From assembly GCF_033473495.1 (NCBI RefSeq), contig NC_088938.1:3100001-3164000 (forward strand): 64,000 nt of DNA, given 5' to 3'. The DNA is from Cercospora beticola (Eukaryota > Ascomycota > Dothideomycetes > Mycosphaerellales > Mycosphaerellaceae). Under the pieces are notes generated by a model. That model had not been told where the DNA came from. It did not search any database and saw only the letters and a program-made list of their open reading frames with translations. Both the position numbers and the translations under genes were made by a program. This document shows positions 11,409 through 22,600 of the stretch, piece by piece; the first letter of the stretch is position 1, and every line of letters begins with the position of its first letter.

Positions 11409-12348
11409 TTATCTCCAACATGTTGCCAGGCACTGGTACTGCAGAAGTTCCGGCTCGAATGGCTCATCGGCATCGAAAGGCACCACCTCAAGGTCAAGTG
11501 CTTCAACCAGCTTCTTGATCAGACGTGCGTCCCAATTCTTGATCGCCGCCTTCACATTCTTCAATCGCAGGAGGCGACTGACGCAGATTTCCTCCTCTTC
11601 TTCTTCCTCCGACTCTAGCAAGCGAAAGAAAAAATCCGTGTGCAATTGTGGTCCTGATGTCGTGCTTGCGCGAGACGTGGCCACACAGGCTTCCGGGCCC
11701 ACTTCCCAAATGCTGCCAGAAGCGGTCGGGTACCGGGTATGCGGTACAAGAGTTTGCTCTGGAAAGTTGACGGGCTGTATAGCTTGGCCTGGTATCGAGA
11801 GATGTACATAGCGAGTGATACCATCGTGGACATCGTTAGGCGTGGCGAGATTTTGGGGCGCTTTGGCGGCGACTACAGTCGCGTCCACGGCTCGCTCACC
11901 CTGTGATGTGTTAGTCGAGTCCCAATTTCTTGGTAGGCTATACGCTTACGATATGGACTCGAACTGCGCCTTGTTCATTCTTTAAGTCATCGTATGAAAA
12001 CTTGCTCAATCTCTCATCATTAGAGTTGCAAGCATCCCATTTCTTGTTGATGATTGCACGGGCTTGTTCCTGGACTGCCTCGTGCATCAGTTCCAGGAGC
12101 TCGGGTGGCACCTTTTCTCCAGCGACAAGCGTAACGAGTTTGCGCTCGTGCTGTGTTTTTGAATAAGTACGAAAACCCTTGAGAAAGCTTTCCTCGGTCA
12201 CCAGAATGCCGTAGAGCGTGATGGAGAGTATTCCGGTGGCAGCCATCATGAGCAGCAACAGGTTGGGTCGAGATGTTCCGAGGTTTCTATGTGAAGAGGG
12301 ACACGATTCGAATGAAGTGCTGAAAGCTGCACCGTGGGTTGCTGTCAT
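11409..12348 (-). CDS. Tandem family member B, unknown function
   Basis: Two exons, 12348-11950 and 11900-11409, separated by a 49-nt phase-0 intron (GTAAGC donor, GACTAACACATCACAG end). The intron sits at the same place as in members A and C. The product is 296 residues from the first ATG. Homology starts near the ATG at 12246, which would give about 262 residues, and the extra N-terminal segment is serine-rich and unmatched in the paralogues. The N-terminal block is ITLYGILVTEESFLKG; the middle block is KVPPELLELMHEAVQEQARAI followed by WDAC and KF; the C-terminal block is VVPFDADEPFEPELLQYQ. An acidic run of glutamates (complement of 11587-11613) is unique to this copy. Function unknown. 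Confidence 0.7.
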
Positions 12349-12513
12349 TTTTGAAGTTCTGCAATGTTGGTTCTTGTTTGATAGCAGCCGTCATTCACTG
12401 CGTGCATTCGCCTTCGTTCACTGAACCAACAGGACTTCTCACTCCGTCGCCATACTTTCTATCTTCCCGCGCATCACGCTCTTGCTATATCTCCCTTCCC
12501 TGCCTTTTCTGGT

Positions 12514-13365
12514 TCACTCATGGACGCGCTGGTATTGCAAGATCTCCGGCTCGAAAGGCATCCCAGCATCGAAAGGCACGACCTCAAGCTCCATAAAATT
12601 CACAAGATTCTTGATCAGCTCTCCATCCCAATTCTTGATCGCCTCCTTAATGCCGCCAAGTTGCACGAGGCGATGCGTATGCGGGTCAGAATGGCTGGTC
12701 GGAAGATCATGAGGATCTTCTAGGTACATCAGCATGTCTGTGGTGATCTCCGGGCTCGTTTGTTCGTTCTCCTGCTTGCCGACAACGAAGCTCTTTGCAT
12801 TCCCCCAAAAGACGCCTTGCTGATTGGGAAACACAGGATGGAAACTAGTCGCCTGGCCAGCGAACTCTTTGGGTTCGGGATGCTTCTCTGCGGTAGACAG
12901 GTGGATGTAGTATGTGATCGGGTTGTTCGGATCGATCGGCGTAGCGGTGTTTACTGCTGTACTAAGCCCCACAGAAGTCGCGTTGATGGTGCGATCAAGC
13001 TAGATTCTGGTTAGCCTGGCCGTCTTTGGCTCGTTTCCATGACTTACGAATCTGATCGAAGCCTCCTTTGCTGTGCCAGGAAACTCGGCTTCCACAGCGA
13101 ATTTGTGAAGTCTTTCGTCTCGTGTGCTGCAAGAAGCCCATTTCTCTTCAACAATTCGCCGCGTATGCTCGCCCACCTCGTCATAAATCTGGTCTGCCAA
13201 CTCTGTCGGTACCTTGTCCGGAATTGCAGCGGACGCAACTCTATGCCCGAGGCTCGTTCTTTCACCCCTGCGCAGTCCTTTGAGGAAGCTGTCCTCCGTG
13301 ACCAAAATCCCGTAAAGTGTGATCTGGTAAATGCCAATGATGGCGGCATGTGGGTCGTCGGCCAT
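12514..13365 (-). CDS. Tandem family member C, unknown function
   Basis: Two exons, 13365-13048 and 12999-12514, with a 48-nt phase-0 intron (GTAAGT...TCTAG) at the position shared with members A and B. The product is about 267 residues. The N-terminus MADDPHAAIIGIYQ leads into the shared ITLYGILVTEDSFLKG block, then KVPTELADQI...RRIVEEKWASC and, at the C-terminus, GIKEAIKNWD and VVPFDAGMPFEPEILQYQ. This copy and B are closer to each other than to A by eye (shared VPFDA and PFEPE motifs). Its stop is about 165 bp from the start of member B on the same strand, a tandem duplication arrangement. No known domain recognised. Confidence 0.7.
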
Positions 13366-13804
13366 GGCGCCTGAGCTGAGTGATTATTTTGTATTGCCGC
13401 CGATGCAGCACTGCACCTCCAGGCGGTATCTGTATTGGCTGAGAAAGGATCGGGTGCTCAGTCGGTGGAGCCCACGTATACTTCGAAGACCTCGAGAATT
13501 TCATCATTGAATATAAGTGGTGAATGAGGTTATCAGTGAAAGCCTTCATTCACCAGTGTCCACAATTTATCTCTTGTGTCCACCCTTGTTTGCGAGTTTC
13601 GGAGGCTCAGCAAACAGGATACTTACATTGAGGGTCATGATTGCTGTTCAGCTGGACAATTCTGGGCTCGATGTCAGTCAAACTTCTTTGCTGTAGGCGG
13701 TTGCATGTCCGACCAGGCGATCCTGCACGTCTGCAGCTTGTTATATATGTCGCGTTCGACGATCCGGAGACTTTGACGAAGCACATTGGTGGCCGCTGAG
13801 GCCA
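13366..13804. other. Intergenic region
   Basis: Upstream flank of family member C and 3' flank of the next minus-strand gene. I see no gene or repeat in it. Confidence 0.4.
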
Positions 13805-14284
13805 TCATAAGTCATTACCTTTTCCCCTCCCCAGTCTCTCCCTACACCTCCCTTCCCACCTCTGCAAACTCTCCTCCAACCTCCTCTTCTCCCTCTCCCC
13901 ACCCTCAACCTCACAAACCTCTTTGACTCTCCCACACAACTCCAAGATCTCCCCATACTTTCGATCATAATACATCTCTCCCACCACATACCCCAACAGT
14001 TGAACGTCCTTCTTTCCCAAGTTCACTTTCTCCCCATGTCCCTGAGCGTCTTGACCTCTAAACTCCAACTCTGGCACAACACTCACTAAGTCCTCCAGCA
14101 GGTTCCCCTGGTGCACCTTCGCCGAATAACTCGCTTTTTGTTTCTGAAACTCTTCTTCGGATTGGAAAGTGCGGTCGACGACGCTGGGAGCATCGCCCGC
14201 TGCTGCTTCGGCATAGTCGTCTGCGTCGACGGAGATGGAGAAGAGGTCGTTGGAGTCTTCTAGGGTTTCTTGTTGGGTTGTCAT
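13805..14284 (-). CDS. Small acidic conserved-looking hypothetical protein
   Basis: A single-exon frame of about 159 residues from the ATG at 14284 (MTTQQETLEDSNDLF). An ATG at 14332 would add 16 residues that look like 5' untranslated sequence. The N-terminal half is acidic. The C-terminal half is helical and charged, with blocks DVQLLGYVVGEMYYDRKYGE and ILELCGRVKEVCEVEGGERE. The repeat-like helix content could suit a small TPR-like or scaffold protein, but I do not recognise the family. No signal peptide or membrane segment. Confidence 0.6.
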   Translation of the reverse strand: MTTQQETLEDSNDLFSISVDADDYAEAAAGDAPSVVDRTFQSEEEFQKQKASYSAKVHQGNLLEDLVSVVPELEFRGQDAQGHGEKVNLGKKDVQLLGYVVGEMYYDRKYGEILELCGRVKEVCEVEGGEREKRRLEESLQRWEGRCRERLGRGKGNDL

Positions 14285-14744
14285 TTTTTGAATTTTGAAG
14301 GGAAGGCAAGGTCCGAGTAGCTTGGTGGGCAAGGCTTGAGCAAATGGATCACGTTGGTTCTTAATGGAATTTCTCTCTATCGATGCTTGCGTTACGTGTC
14401 AAGGCTCGCGGTTTCCGCCTGTGATGTTCATTCATGGTTCTGAGTCTGGGCTTGGCGCAAACTCAGGAAGGTGAGGTCCAAGCCGAATGCGGAGAAGCCG
14501 AAACAAGCCGATCTGAAGCAACTGAGGAAGACGGGAGAAACACTACACATATCATAACATACAGGAATTCGTATCATTTCAGGGAGAAGCCCGTAGCTGA
14601 GCATACATAGAACGGAGTAGCTAAAGGAGTTTCTGTGTGTCCGCCATCTCCAACACTTCGATGTGACTTTTGCGCCGAACGCACAGCCTCGCTTGCTTCG
14701 TCAAGATATTAAACCTCTCGCAGCGTCTGCGCTACATTCTCCAT
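14285..14744. other. Intergenic region
   Basis: Promoter side of the small acidic protein gene and 3' flank of the DUF1761-type gene. No other feature seen. Confidence 0.4.
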
Positions 14745-15379
14745 CTACTGGAGGCGAGAGTCCAATGGGTTGGTGCGGGTTCCCCAGTAGGTGAGGAAGA
14801 GCGAGAGACCGACAGTCTCGAAGACGCGGGCGAGAGCTCCAACGGCGACGGTGTCGAGTGGGCGCTTCTCAGTGGCGATTTGTGCGATGAACTGCGAGCA
14901 CGTTAGATGATTGCGGTACTGAGGGTGAATGAATTTGATGACTTACCGATGGGGCAGACGAAGCGAAGAAGATCAGACCGCCGAGGTAAGCAGCTCCCTT
15001 GTAGGACAGAGTACCGGTAGCGTTGATGAGAGCACCAACACCATATGACTGGATGGCAGAGCCGACGAGCGAAGTTCCCCAGGCGGCGCCAGCAGATGCG
15101 GCCTCCTTTGACTTGAAGAACTCCTCAGAGCTGTTGGCGGCTTGTGCCTTGCGGTAGGTCTCGCCGAAGACTGGGCCGAGGATGGCGAGCGATGCGACGT
15201 GGTTGAAGACGGTGCCGAGGGCGATAGCCGATGGCTTGACTGGTGGGAGGTCTGCGAAGAGATGTGTGTTAGTGATGTGCGACGGATGGTATTCTGCTCA
15301 GACCGCCAAACAAACAAAGGTGTTTGAGAGCTGGCGAGGAAGCAGGGCACGGGAGTGACGTACAGTGCAGAGTGGCCAT
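14745..15379 (-). CDS. Small membrane protein of the DUF1761 type
   Basis: Three exons: a 16-nt exon 1 (15379-15364), exon 2 (15251-14947) and exon 3 (14891-14745), giving 155 residues. The introns are 112 nt (GTACGT donor, CACTAACAC branch, TTCGCAG acceptor) and 55 nt (GTAAGT donor, CTCGCAG acceptor). The protein begins MATLHYLPPVKPSAIALGTV and has four likely membrane segments (AIALGTVFNHVASLAILGPV, TSLVGSAIQSYGVGALI, AAYLGGLIFFAS and VGLSLFLTYWGT), with the ETYRKAQ block after the first. Length and layout match fungal DUF1761 proteins, whose function is unknown. The longest open frames over this locus are shadows in other frames; splicing is needed to see the gene. Confidence 0.75.
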
Positions 15380-15932
15380 TGTGGAGGTGGTGTGTGGTAT
15401 GGAGTTGTTTGGGTGGTGTGATGAGGTTGATTGAAGTGTTTCGGTGGGTTGGATGGATTGTTATTGGGGAGAGGGAGAGAAGATGAAGCAAGCAGGCGGT
15501 GGTGCAAGTGATGGCGGATGGGCGAGCTCTGGCTGGGCGGCGCGACGTCACCATCACGATCACGATTGTCGCTGTCGCTATGGAAAGCCACGCGATCAAA
15601 GCCACAATCTGGTCCGCGCGCTGCCTCCGCCACCCATTTCACTCGTCCTGTGCCGAAGCCAATGATGGTACGATCTCCATTCTCTCCACCGCTCCACTGC
15701 AATTATCCTGATTTGCACGTCGTGTCTTGCTGAAGACGACATGGCGTGCACGTCTCGCGTTCGCAGCAAGGTGCCGTGGAGCTCTGCCCGCCTACCCCTG
15801 CAAAAGTCGTCATAGCTCTCCACGCCGGGCTCAAGACCGCAAACAGCCAGAGCATGATGAGAGGCGTGATGTAAAATGGAGCAGGACGTGAAGATGTTGT
15901 TCATTATAGTCCCAGGGAGGAGACTCTCTACT
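15380..15932. other. Intergenic region
   Basis: Upstream of the DUF1761-type gene and downstream of the 2EXR gene. It contains a pyrimidine-rich tract on the minus strand just before the DUF1761 ATG, common in fungal promoters. Nothing else seen. Confidence 0.4.
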
Positions 15933-16628
15933 TCAATCGTACTTGATGAACCCAAGCCACGCCGAATTAGCACTTCCAAGCGCCTTCTGCATAGGCTTCA
16001 AGACATCCTCCACTTGTTCCCACGACATATTATGGTCTCGTCCCATCCTACAAACCATATCAAACATCGCCGCAGCAGTATTCGAAAAGGCTGCGGGATA
16101 CTCCTTCTCCACGTTCGGAAGCCCAAGACACTTCCGATGATAATATTTCTCCAACCAGAACATCAGATTTGGCCAAAGTTGCCTTTCCTTGGGCACGAAA
16201 ATTCTCTGTCCTGGACCAGAATGCGGATCTCGAAAATCTTCGGGGATCTGGAGAAGTGGTTCATATATGAGGTTTAATCTTACGTTGGCTATGAGGCGCC
16301 GGGAGAGCGAGGCTTGGCACCAGGCAATGTATGTGCTTGCATCCAAGTTCTGTATCTCGAATATGAATTTATTCTGTTTGTAGTAGACCGATGAGGCTTC
16401 TGCTCGGATTTGACGATTTACGAAGAGGAGAGGGGGTTCAGAGGGACGATTTGCGGATGTGAAGGTGAATTCCCAGGCGTCTGGCGCCAGCGGAGTCGCT
16501 AGGCGGTAGATCTCGTCGCGCAACTCAGCGGGCAGACGGAGTAGCGAAGGTATGCTATCAGACCCTGCCACTCCAGATGCCATACTGTTCTCGAGTGGTG
16601 AAATGTACGAGTGTGGTGAGCGAGTCAT
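15933..16628 (-). CDS. 2EXR / F-box-like domain protein
   Basis: Single exon, 231 residues; the ATG at 16583 (MASGVAGS) is an alternative start. The N-terminal LLRLPAELRDEIYRLA is the leucine-proline-rich helix typical of the fungal 2EXR family, followed by PPLLFVNRQIRAEASSVYY, also characteristic. The C-terminal part is helical and unassigned. These proteins form a large, poorly characterised fungal family sometimes annotated as F-box-like. A second, divergent member lies at 60532-61167. It shares about 300 bp of divergent promoter with the DUF3405 gene. Confidence 0.7.
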   Translation of the reverse strand: MTRSPHSYISPLENSMASGVAGSDSIPSLLRLPAELRDEIYRLATPLAPDAWEFTFTSANRPSEPPLLFVNRQIRAEASSVYYKQNKFIFEIQNLDASTYIAWCQASLSRRLIANVRLNLIYEPLLQIPEDFRDPHSGPGQRIFVPKERQLWPNLMFWLEKYYHRKCLGLPNVEKEYPAAFSNTAAAMFDMVCRMGRDHNMSWEQVEDVLKPMQKALGSANSAWLGFIKYD

Positions 16629-16933
16629 GAAGACACGGCACAGCGAAAGGCGTTTGTTGGCTCGGAGACAAATCCACCGCGGGATCCCAGCTTGTTTACG
16701 TCTTCCCGTCTCGGCAGGAGGATGCGTGCAAGCCCTCGAATCTTGAAATCAATCGCGTTGTTACTCCTCCATTTCCCACAAAGCTATTGTACATCTTAAC
16801 GACTTGACGACATCCACGGCCTCTACGCGACTCGAGCACAGATCCCAGCAGGCATCAGCACACGATTACTGATACCGCAGTATCGATTCGTTCTCATGAG
16901 TTAGAACGCAACCCTTCTTCAACCACCGCAACG
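16629..16933. promoter_or_regulatory. Divergent promoter region
   Basis: About 300 bp between the minus-strand 2EXR gene and the plus-strand DUF3405 gene. No individual element is clear enough to name. Confidence 0.35.
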
Positions 16934-19288
16934 ATGGGCGGCCGTTATAGATCCCTTAGTGGGCGATACGTCGAACCCGAAAAGACGGAAAAGCCGCGCA
17001 AATCTTTCGACTCAGCTATCTCAGACGATGATTACCTCGCCAGCAGTAATGCGCCCATGTTGGGCAAGCATAAATCCAAACCCACATACGCCTACCACCT
17101 TCCCCGAAGGCGCTTTACCCGCTACTTTACTCTTGCCATCACCAGTCTGCTCGGGTTATTCGTGTGGTGGCTTGTAAGCTCTTCATACGCTGCACGAGCA
17201 GAAGTCGAGCTCGGGCTGCGAAAACCTCCGCCACCACCTGCATTCGAGGGCTTCCCGTTCCTCAAGAGATATCATGGCGGGATAAGGAGCTTGGTGTCGC
17301 GAGCAGAGAACGAGGCGTTCAAGGAGTATCCTGTGAGCGAAGATGAGGAGTTGAAGAGGTTGCAGGAAGCGGCGTTGAAGCAGAAGGAGCTTGAGGACAA
17401 GGAAGTGGAGAGGAAGAAGGGTTTCAACAAGAGAGAGATCAAGCAAGGTCGACGATTCGACCCTTATTCGAGGGCTGTGGGGAGAGGCATACATGAAGAG
17501 CCGGTGAAGTGCTATATCGATAATACTACACGAACGACGGTGCCATTGCTTTTGAGCTACGAGGGCGTTCCGAAAGGTTTCCCAGATCCGATTTACGGAA
17601 GCTATGAATTGCTGGGGCTTAGATCCGACGTGTGCTTTGAGAGATACGGGAGACTTGGGCCATATGGCTACGGCTACAGCAAGAAATTTGGAGGAAGCGG
17701 TGCGGGTATGGAGGGCGAGAAGGAAGGATCTGAGCAGGTTTGGGGAGACGAGCTGGAGATCGATTATCGAAATGTGAAATGGGCAGAGGTGCAAGAGAGG
17801 TGTCTTCAGGCGAACGCACATCGATACAGAACTGCATCCAAAGCTGGACGTGACTCCTTCACTCAGATGAGTGTGGGTGATGCGCAACGACCCAATCCAA
17901 CGCAAGAGCAGAAGACTCTCACAGTAAACGGGAAACAATTCGAGAATCGAACTGCCTTCATTATCAGAACATGGTGGGACTACCAGTACGATGATGAGGA
18001 CCTTTTCTACCTCCGAGCGCTAATCAACGAGCTGTCCATTCAGACTGGAGGCGAATACACAGTACATTTCTTGATTCATGTCAAGGACGACAACATGCAA
18101 ATCTGGTCTGATGAAGAGACATACCAAAGAGTACTGCGCGAATCTCTTCCTGCGGAATTCCAAGGCATGGGCACACTTTGGTCAGAACGCCAGATGGGTC
18201 TCATCTACGGCGGTCTACACGAATCTTTCTATCGCGACTTGCCAGTTCACGGCGCATATCGAAGCACGTATATGCCTGTACAGTATTTTGCACATATGCA
18301 TCCCGAGTACGAATTCTTCTGGCATTGGGAAATGGATGTACGATACACGGGTAACTTCTTCCACCTTTTCAAGCAGGTCTCTGAATGGGCGAAGAAGCAG
18401 CCTCGGAAGGGATTGTGGGAACGAAATGGGAGGTTCTATGTTCCGTCTGAGCACGGCAGCTGGGAAGACTTCCGCCACATGGTACGCGTGCAGATTGAGC
18501 ATGGCACGGCGCATGGAAGTGGGGCATACAATAAAGCGCCAAAGGACGCAGCGAAAGCCCATCCTCTCGATGAAGCTGCGAGACAGCCTGAAGCGCCGGT
18601 TTGGGGACCTTTGCCACCGACTGGGGAGGGTGACGAGACTGACCGCCCGGAGCTTGATCCAAAGCCACCGACCACTTACGATGCCGACAAGTACGAATGG
18701 GGCGTTGAAGAAGAAGCAGATTTCATCACGTTCAACCCTCTGTTCGATCCTCACCAAACGAACTGGATCCTTGCGGAAGATACCACTGGATACAACACGA
18801 CTGAAGGACAGCCGCCTCGAAGAACCGCGATCATTACAGCTAGCCGACTGAGCAAAAGACTGCTCGAGACGATGCATCGCGAAACGTCTTTGAAGCGACA
18901 CTCCATGTTCTCTGAAATGTGGCCTGGCAGTGTCGCCTTGCACCACGGCTACAAAGCCGTCTACGCACCTCATCCAGTGTACATCGATCGTGCTTGGCCA
19001 ACGAGCTATCTTACAGCCATCTTCAACAACGGACGAAACGGCGCCAGCGGAGGTGCAAGGACTTCCGTCTTCAGCGACGAACGACAAATCAACTTCCTTG
19101 GAACAACCTGGTACTATCACGCGGGGCATGCGCCGAATCTTTGGAAGAGGTGGCTTGGCTTCAAAGTTGATAATGATGGAGGTGAAGAGTGGGAGAAGGC
19201 GAATGAGGGGCGGATGTGTTTGCCGCCCATGTTGCTGCATCCTGTCAAGGATGTGAATTTGATATATGAACATCGTGAAGGCGAGTAA
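16934..19288 (+). CDS. DUF3405 type II membrane protein, putative Golgi glycosyltransferase-like
   Basis: Single exon, 784 residues. A cytosolic N-terminus of about 60 residues is followed by one membrane segment (RYFTLAITSLLGLFVWWLVS) and a long lumenal domain, a type II topology. A charged coiled region lies at about 130-180. The core block includes FIIRTWWDYQYDDEDLFYLR, YTVHFLIHVKDD, YMPVQYFAHMHPEYEFFWHW with EMDVRYTG after it, and HHGYKAVYAPHPVYID near the C-terminus, matching fungal DUF3405 proteins. The family is uncharacterised. The DxD-like EMDVR after the tryptophan cluster and the topology suggest sugar transfer in the secretory pathway, but that is inference. Confidence 0.8.
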   Translation: MGGRYRSLSGRYVEPEKTEKPRKSFDSAISDDDYLASSNAPMLGKHKSKPTYAYHLPRRRFTRYFTLAITSLLGLFVWWLVSSSYAARAEVELGLRKPPPPPAFEGFPFLKRYHGGIRSLVSRAENEAFKEYPVSEDEELKRLQEAALKQKELEDKEVERKKGFNKREIKQGRRFDPYSRAVGRGIHEEPVKCYIDNTTRTTVPLLLSYEGVPKGFPDPIYGSYELLGLRSDVCFERYGRLGPYGYGYSKKFGGSGAGMEGEKEGSEQVWGDELEIDYRNVKWAEVQERCLQANAHRYRTASKAGRDSFTQMSVGDAQRPNPTQEQKTLTVNGKQFENRTAFIIRTWWDYQYDDEDLFYLRALINELSIQTGGEYTVHFLIHVKDDNMQIWSDEETYQRVLRESLPAEFQGMGTLWSERQMGLIYGGLHESFYRDLPVHGAYRSTYMPVQYFAHMHPEYEFFWHWEMDVRYTGNFFHLFKQVSEWAKKQPRKGLWERNGRFYVPSEHGSWEDFRHMVRVQIEHGTAHGSGAYNKAPKDAAKAHPLDEAARQPEAPVWGPLPPTGEGDETDRPELDPKPPTTYDADKYEWGVEEEADFITFNPLFDPHQTNWILAEDTTGYNTTEGQPPRRTAIITASRLSKRLLETMHRETSLKRHSMFSEMWPGSVALHHGYKAVYAPHPVYIDRAWPTSYLTAIFNNGRNGASGGARTSVFSDERQINFLGTTWYYHAGHAPNLWKRWLGFKVDNDGGEEWEKANEGRMCLPPMLLHPVKDVNLIYEHREGE

Positions 19289-19673
19289 TTCTTGCTGTGG
19301 ATTGCAAGCGATCACAGATTTGCATAGCGAGGTGTTCTTGGGAGATGGCGGTGCTGTCGCCGGCCCTTTTTGGATAGCATGAATGCAGACGGGATATACC
19401 TGTTGGATGCCAGAGAGTTGACATTGCTCGAACTGGTGCATTTAGGTGTATATACGACTGTAACATTGTACGACCTGTTTATCCTTCGTTCGCGAGGGCT
19501 TGAAACATGCTCAAGTTGGGTTGTGGCTCGGACAATGGTTGAGATGAGACTTGCTCCTTCTCGCTGAGCGAAGATCGGCGCTTTGTTGTTGGACGTACCA
19601 CACTTTGAGCAACGCATGGCTGAGACTAGGCTCTGCGTACCTTACATCCACGCAGGTACAATGTCTGAAACAG
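19289..19673. other. Intergenic region
   Basis: 3' flank of the DUF3405 gene and upstream flank of the NRPS-like gene. No feature seen. Confidence 0.4.
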
Positions 19674-22600
19674 ATGATGAGCGAGCCATGGCAGGATCGC
19701 GCTTGTCTCTCGTGGCCGTCACGAGCTGGGATTGTCGGCAATATGGTGACGTTGGCTAGGGAAGGAGCGATCGGTATATCAGAAGCGACGACCACTGCTG
19801 GTGGCTCGAGCATGCCACTCATGATGGACAGTACAGAACTTACAATGAACCATCACAGCACCAACACCGCAAACACTAGCGCCTCAGCCATTGGACGCGA
19901 AGACACAGCAGCCATCTTCTGCCACGAGCAATTCGCTGACCTCGACGCCGAGCAATTCCCACGTCTCCCATCAGCAACATACACCCCTCGCCCAAGCAAG
20001 AGCTTCGAATCCACCATCGAAGGTCTCGGCTGGGACTCCAGCGCTTTCAAACCTACAATTTTCGTCCGTCTCGCTTGGGCACTTCTCCAAGCCAAGTACA
20101 CGAATAATCAAGATGTCCTCTTCGGAGCAGCAACTGGTATCAATGGAACGGCGTATCCGAACAGAGTACGATTGGACTACAATGAGACCGTCGAGCAAGC
20201 ATTGCAAGCTCTGCAATCACAAAGCGAGAGTCTAGCGGCAGCGGTTTCTACCACTGATAGCAAAGACTTGAGCTCTAGACAAGCTGCATTAGATTGCGAA
20301 TGCGACTATCAAACGATGCTAGTTTTGACATCTTCTTCTACGCCTTCTGTGGAGATTGCTCCGCAAATGAGAGAAAGAAGAAGGCAGTCCCTCATCGACC
20401 TTTACGCTTTGACCCTGGAATGTACAGTCTCGATCACGGGGCTCTGGATCCGATTCGTGTTTGATCCGGCTGTGCTGAGTAGTCGGCAAATTGAGCGTAT
20501 GAGTGCACAGCTGAGACATGTGCTCAGTCAGATTTTGATGCAGCCGCAGTCGAAGGTTGGAGAGATTGGTATTGCTTGTGAGGATGATTTGAGGGACATT
20601 GAGGAGTGGAATTCGAGCTCGTTGAGTTCGGAGGGCACGAGCAAGACTGTCGTGGAGTTGTTGAAGAAGGCTACTGATCGGGAGGCGTTGGCTGTCGATG
20701 CGTGGGATGGCAAGTTCACCTATGCGCAACTGGATGACTTTTCGACGAGACTTGCTTTCCATCTCGCGGAGATGGGGGTTGGTAAAGGTGCCATTGTGCC
20801 AGTATGTTTGGAGAAGTCGAAGTGGATGAGTGTGGCGATTCTGGGTGTCATCAAGAGCGGCGCGGCGACTCTCTGCCTCAATGCGAACCATCCTGCTGGA
20901 TATCTATGCAAGATCATGTCTGGCCGATCCCAGATCTCAGCGTTGGTGTGCTCGGACAGCACAAGAGATTTGACAAGCCAGATTGCAGACGGTCGGTCTG
21001 TAGTTGTCTTGGGAGACAACTTCTTCGCCACACTGCACATCGAGCCCGTGGAACCTCTGCCTGCGATTGAACCCGAGGATATGCTATGCGTTCTTCCGAC
21101 AACTGGCAATTCGCTCGCCGTCCTGACACACGCCAATTTCGCTGTGGGCATCATCAACCAGAGCAAGATCTGCTCCATCACCTCCAAGTCTCGGCTGTAC
21201 GACCTTCACTCCTACAACTCATCTCTCGCCTACCTGAACAACCTCCTGGCCTTCACAAACGGCTCTTGCCTCTGCGTTCCCTCCGACCCGCAACGAAAAC
21301 AGTCTTTGGCAGATTCGCTTGCCGAATATCAAGCTTCGATCCTCATCACCACGGCCGCATCAGCACAGCATATCGACTTCACAACAGCTGTAGACCTCGA
21401 GACTGTGGTCGTCAGTGGAGAATTCACGCCGAAGCTGGAACTTCCGCCACATGTGAAGCTGATTAGTGTTTATGGCGCGCCTGAGTGTAGTATCATGGCT
21501 ATGTGCGCCACTGAGGATCAAATGTTAGATCGAGAAGGCTCTCTAGGCAGAGGAATGGGAAGCAAAACTTGGATTGTGTCTACTTCGAATTCTGGAACGC
21601 TTTGTGGCGTTGGTGAAGTCGGAGAGCTCTGGCTTGAGGGTCCACTTGTCGGCGCAGGCTACTTGAAGGATGCTGGAAAGTCCCGTGAGTCTTTCATGGA
21701 CAATGTTGCGTTCTCCATCAAAGATGGTGGGTCTGCTCCATCAGGGAGAATCTTCAAGACTGGCGATCTGGTGCGATATATGTCCGATGGCTCGATCGTC
21801 TTCGTCGGTCACCGAGAGGCACACGTCAAGAAGGTTCGCGGAAAACGTATCGATTTGACCGAGATCGAGGGTCACATGAAAGAGCTTCTAGGCGAACAGG
21901 TTATGGACGTGGTCGCTGAAGTCATCGCAGCTCAAGGACAACCCGAGCCGGTGCTCGCTGCTTTCATTGTCCCTGCTGGCGATTCAGTTCTCGATTCATC
22001 CCAGCTCAGACAATCTGTGGCACAGCTAGCAGAAGAGCTCGCGACAGTTTTGAAGCAGCAGCTACCTTCAAATATGGTTCCCATTGTCTTCCTGGCTCTG
22101 CGGAGCGTTCCAATGGACAAAAATGGCAGAGTAGACCGGAAGAAGTTACGAGAGACTGCAGAGCGCAAATCACAAGATCCTGAGAACCGGACAGCAGTCC
22201 ATGCCATCCGCCCAGCCCAAGCAATGACGGTGCTCGAAGTCCAACTGCAACAGCTTTGGGCACAAGTCCTCGGCATCAAAGACCGATCGAGCATCACCGC
22301 TAATTCTGACTGGATCACTCTTGGCGGAGATGAGACTTCTGCCTCCAAGCTTGTCGCTGCAGCCCAGAACTGGGGACTTGCCGTATCCGTTGCGGATGTG
22401 CTTGCTCGCACTCGTCTGGCAGACTTGGCTGAATGTGTCAAACATTTCCATCGCGCTTCTGTGGTTGCACCTGAAGGCATGGATCAACCTTCATGGTCTG
22501 ATATGCGAAGAGGTACATTCCAGTCGAGCTTTGCTTCCGACAAATCTGGATTTGGGGGTTCGAATGGCGTCCGAAACAACAGTGCTGTGACGAAGAACTC

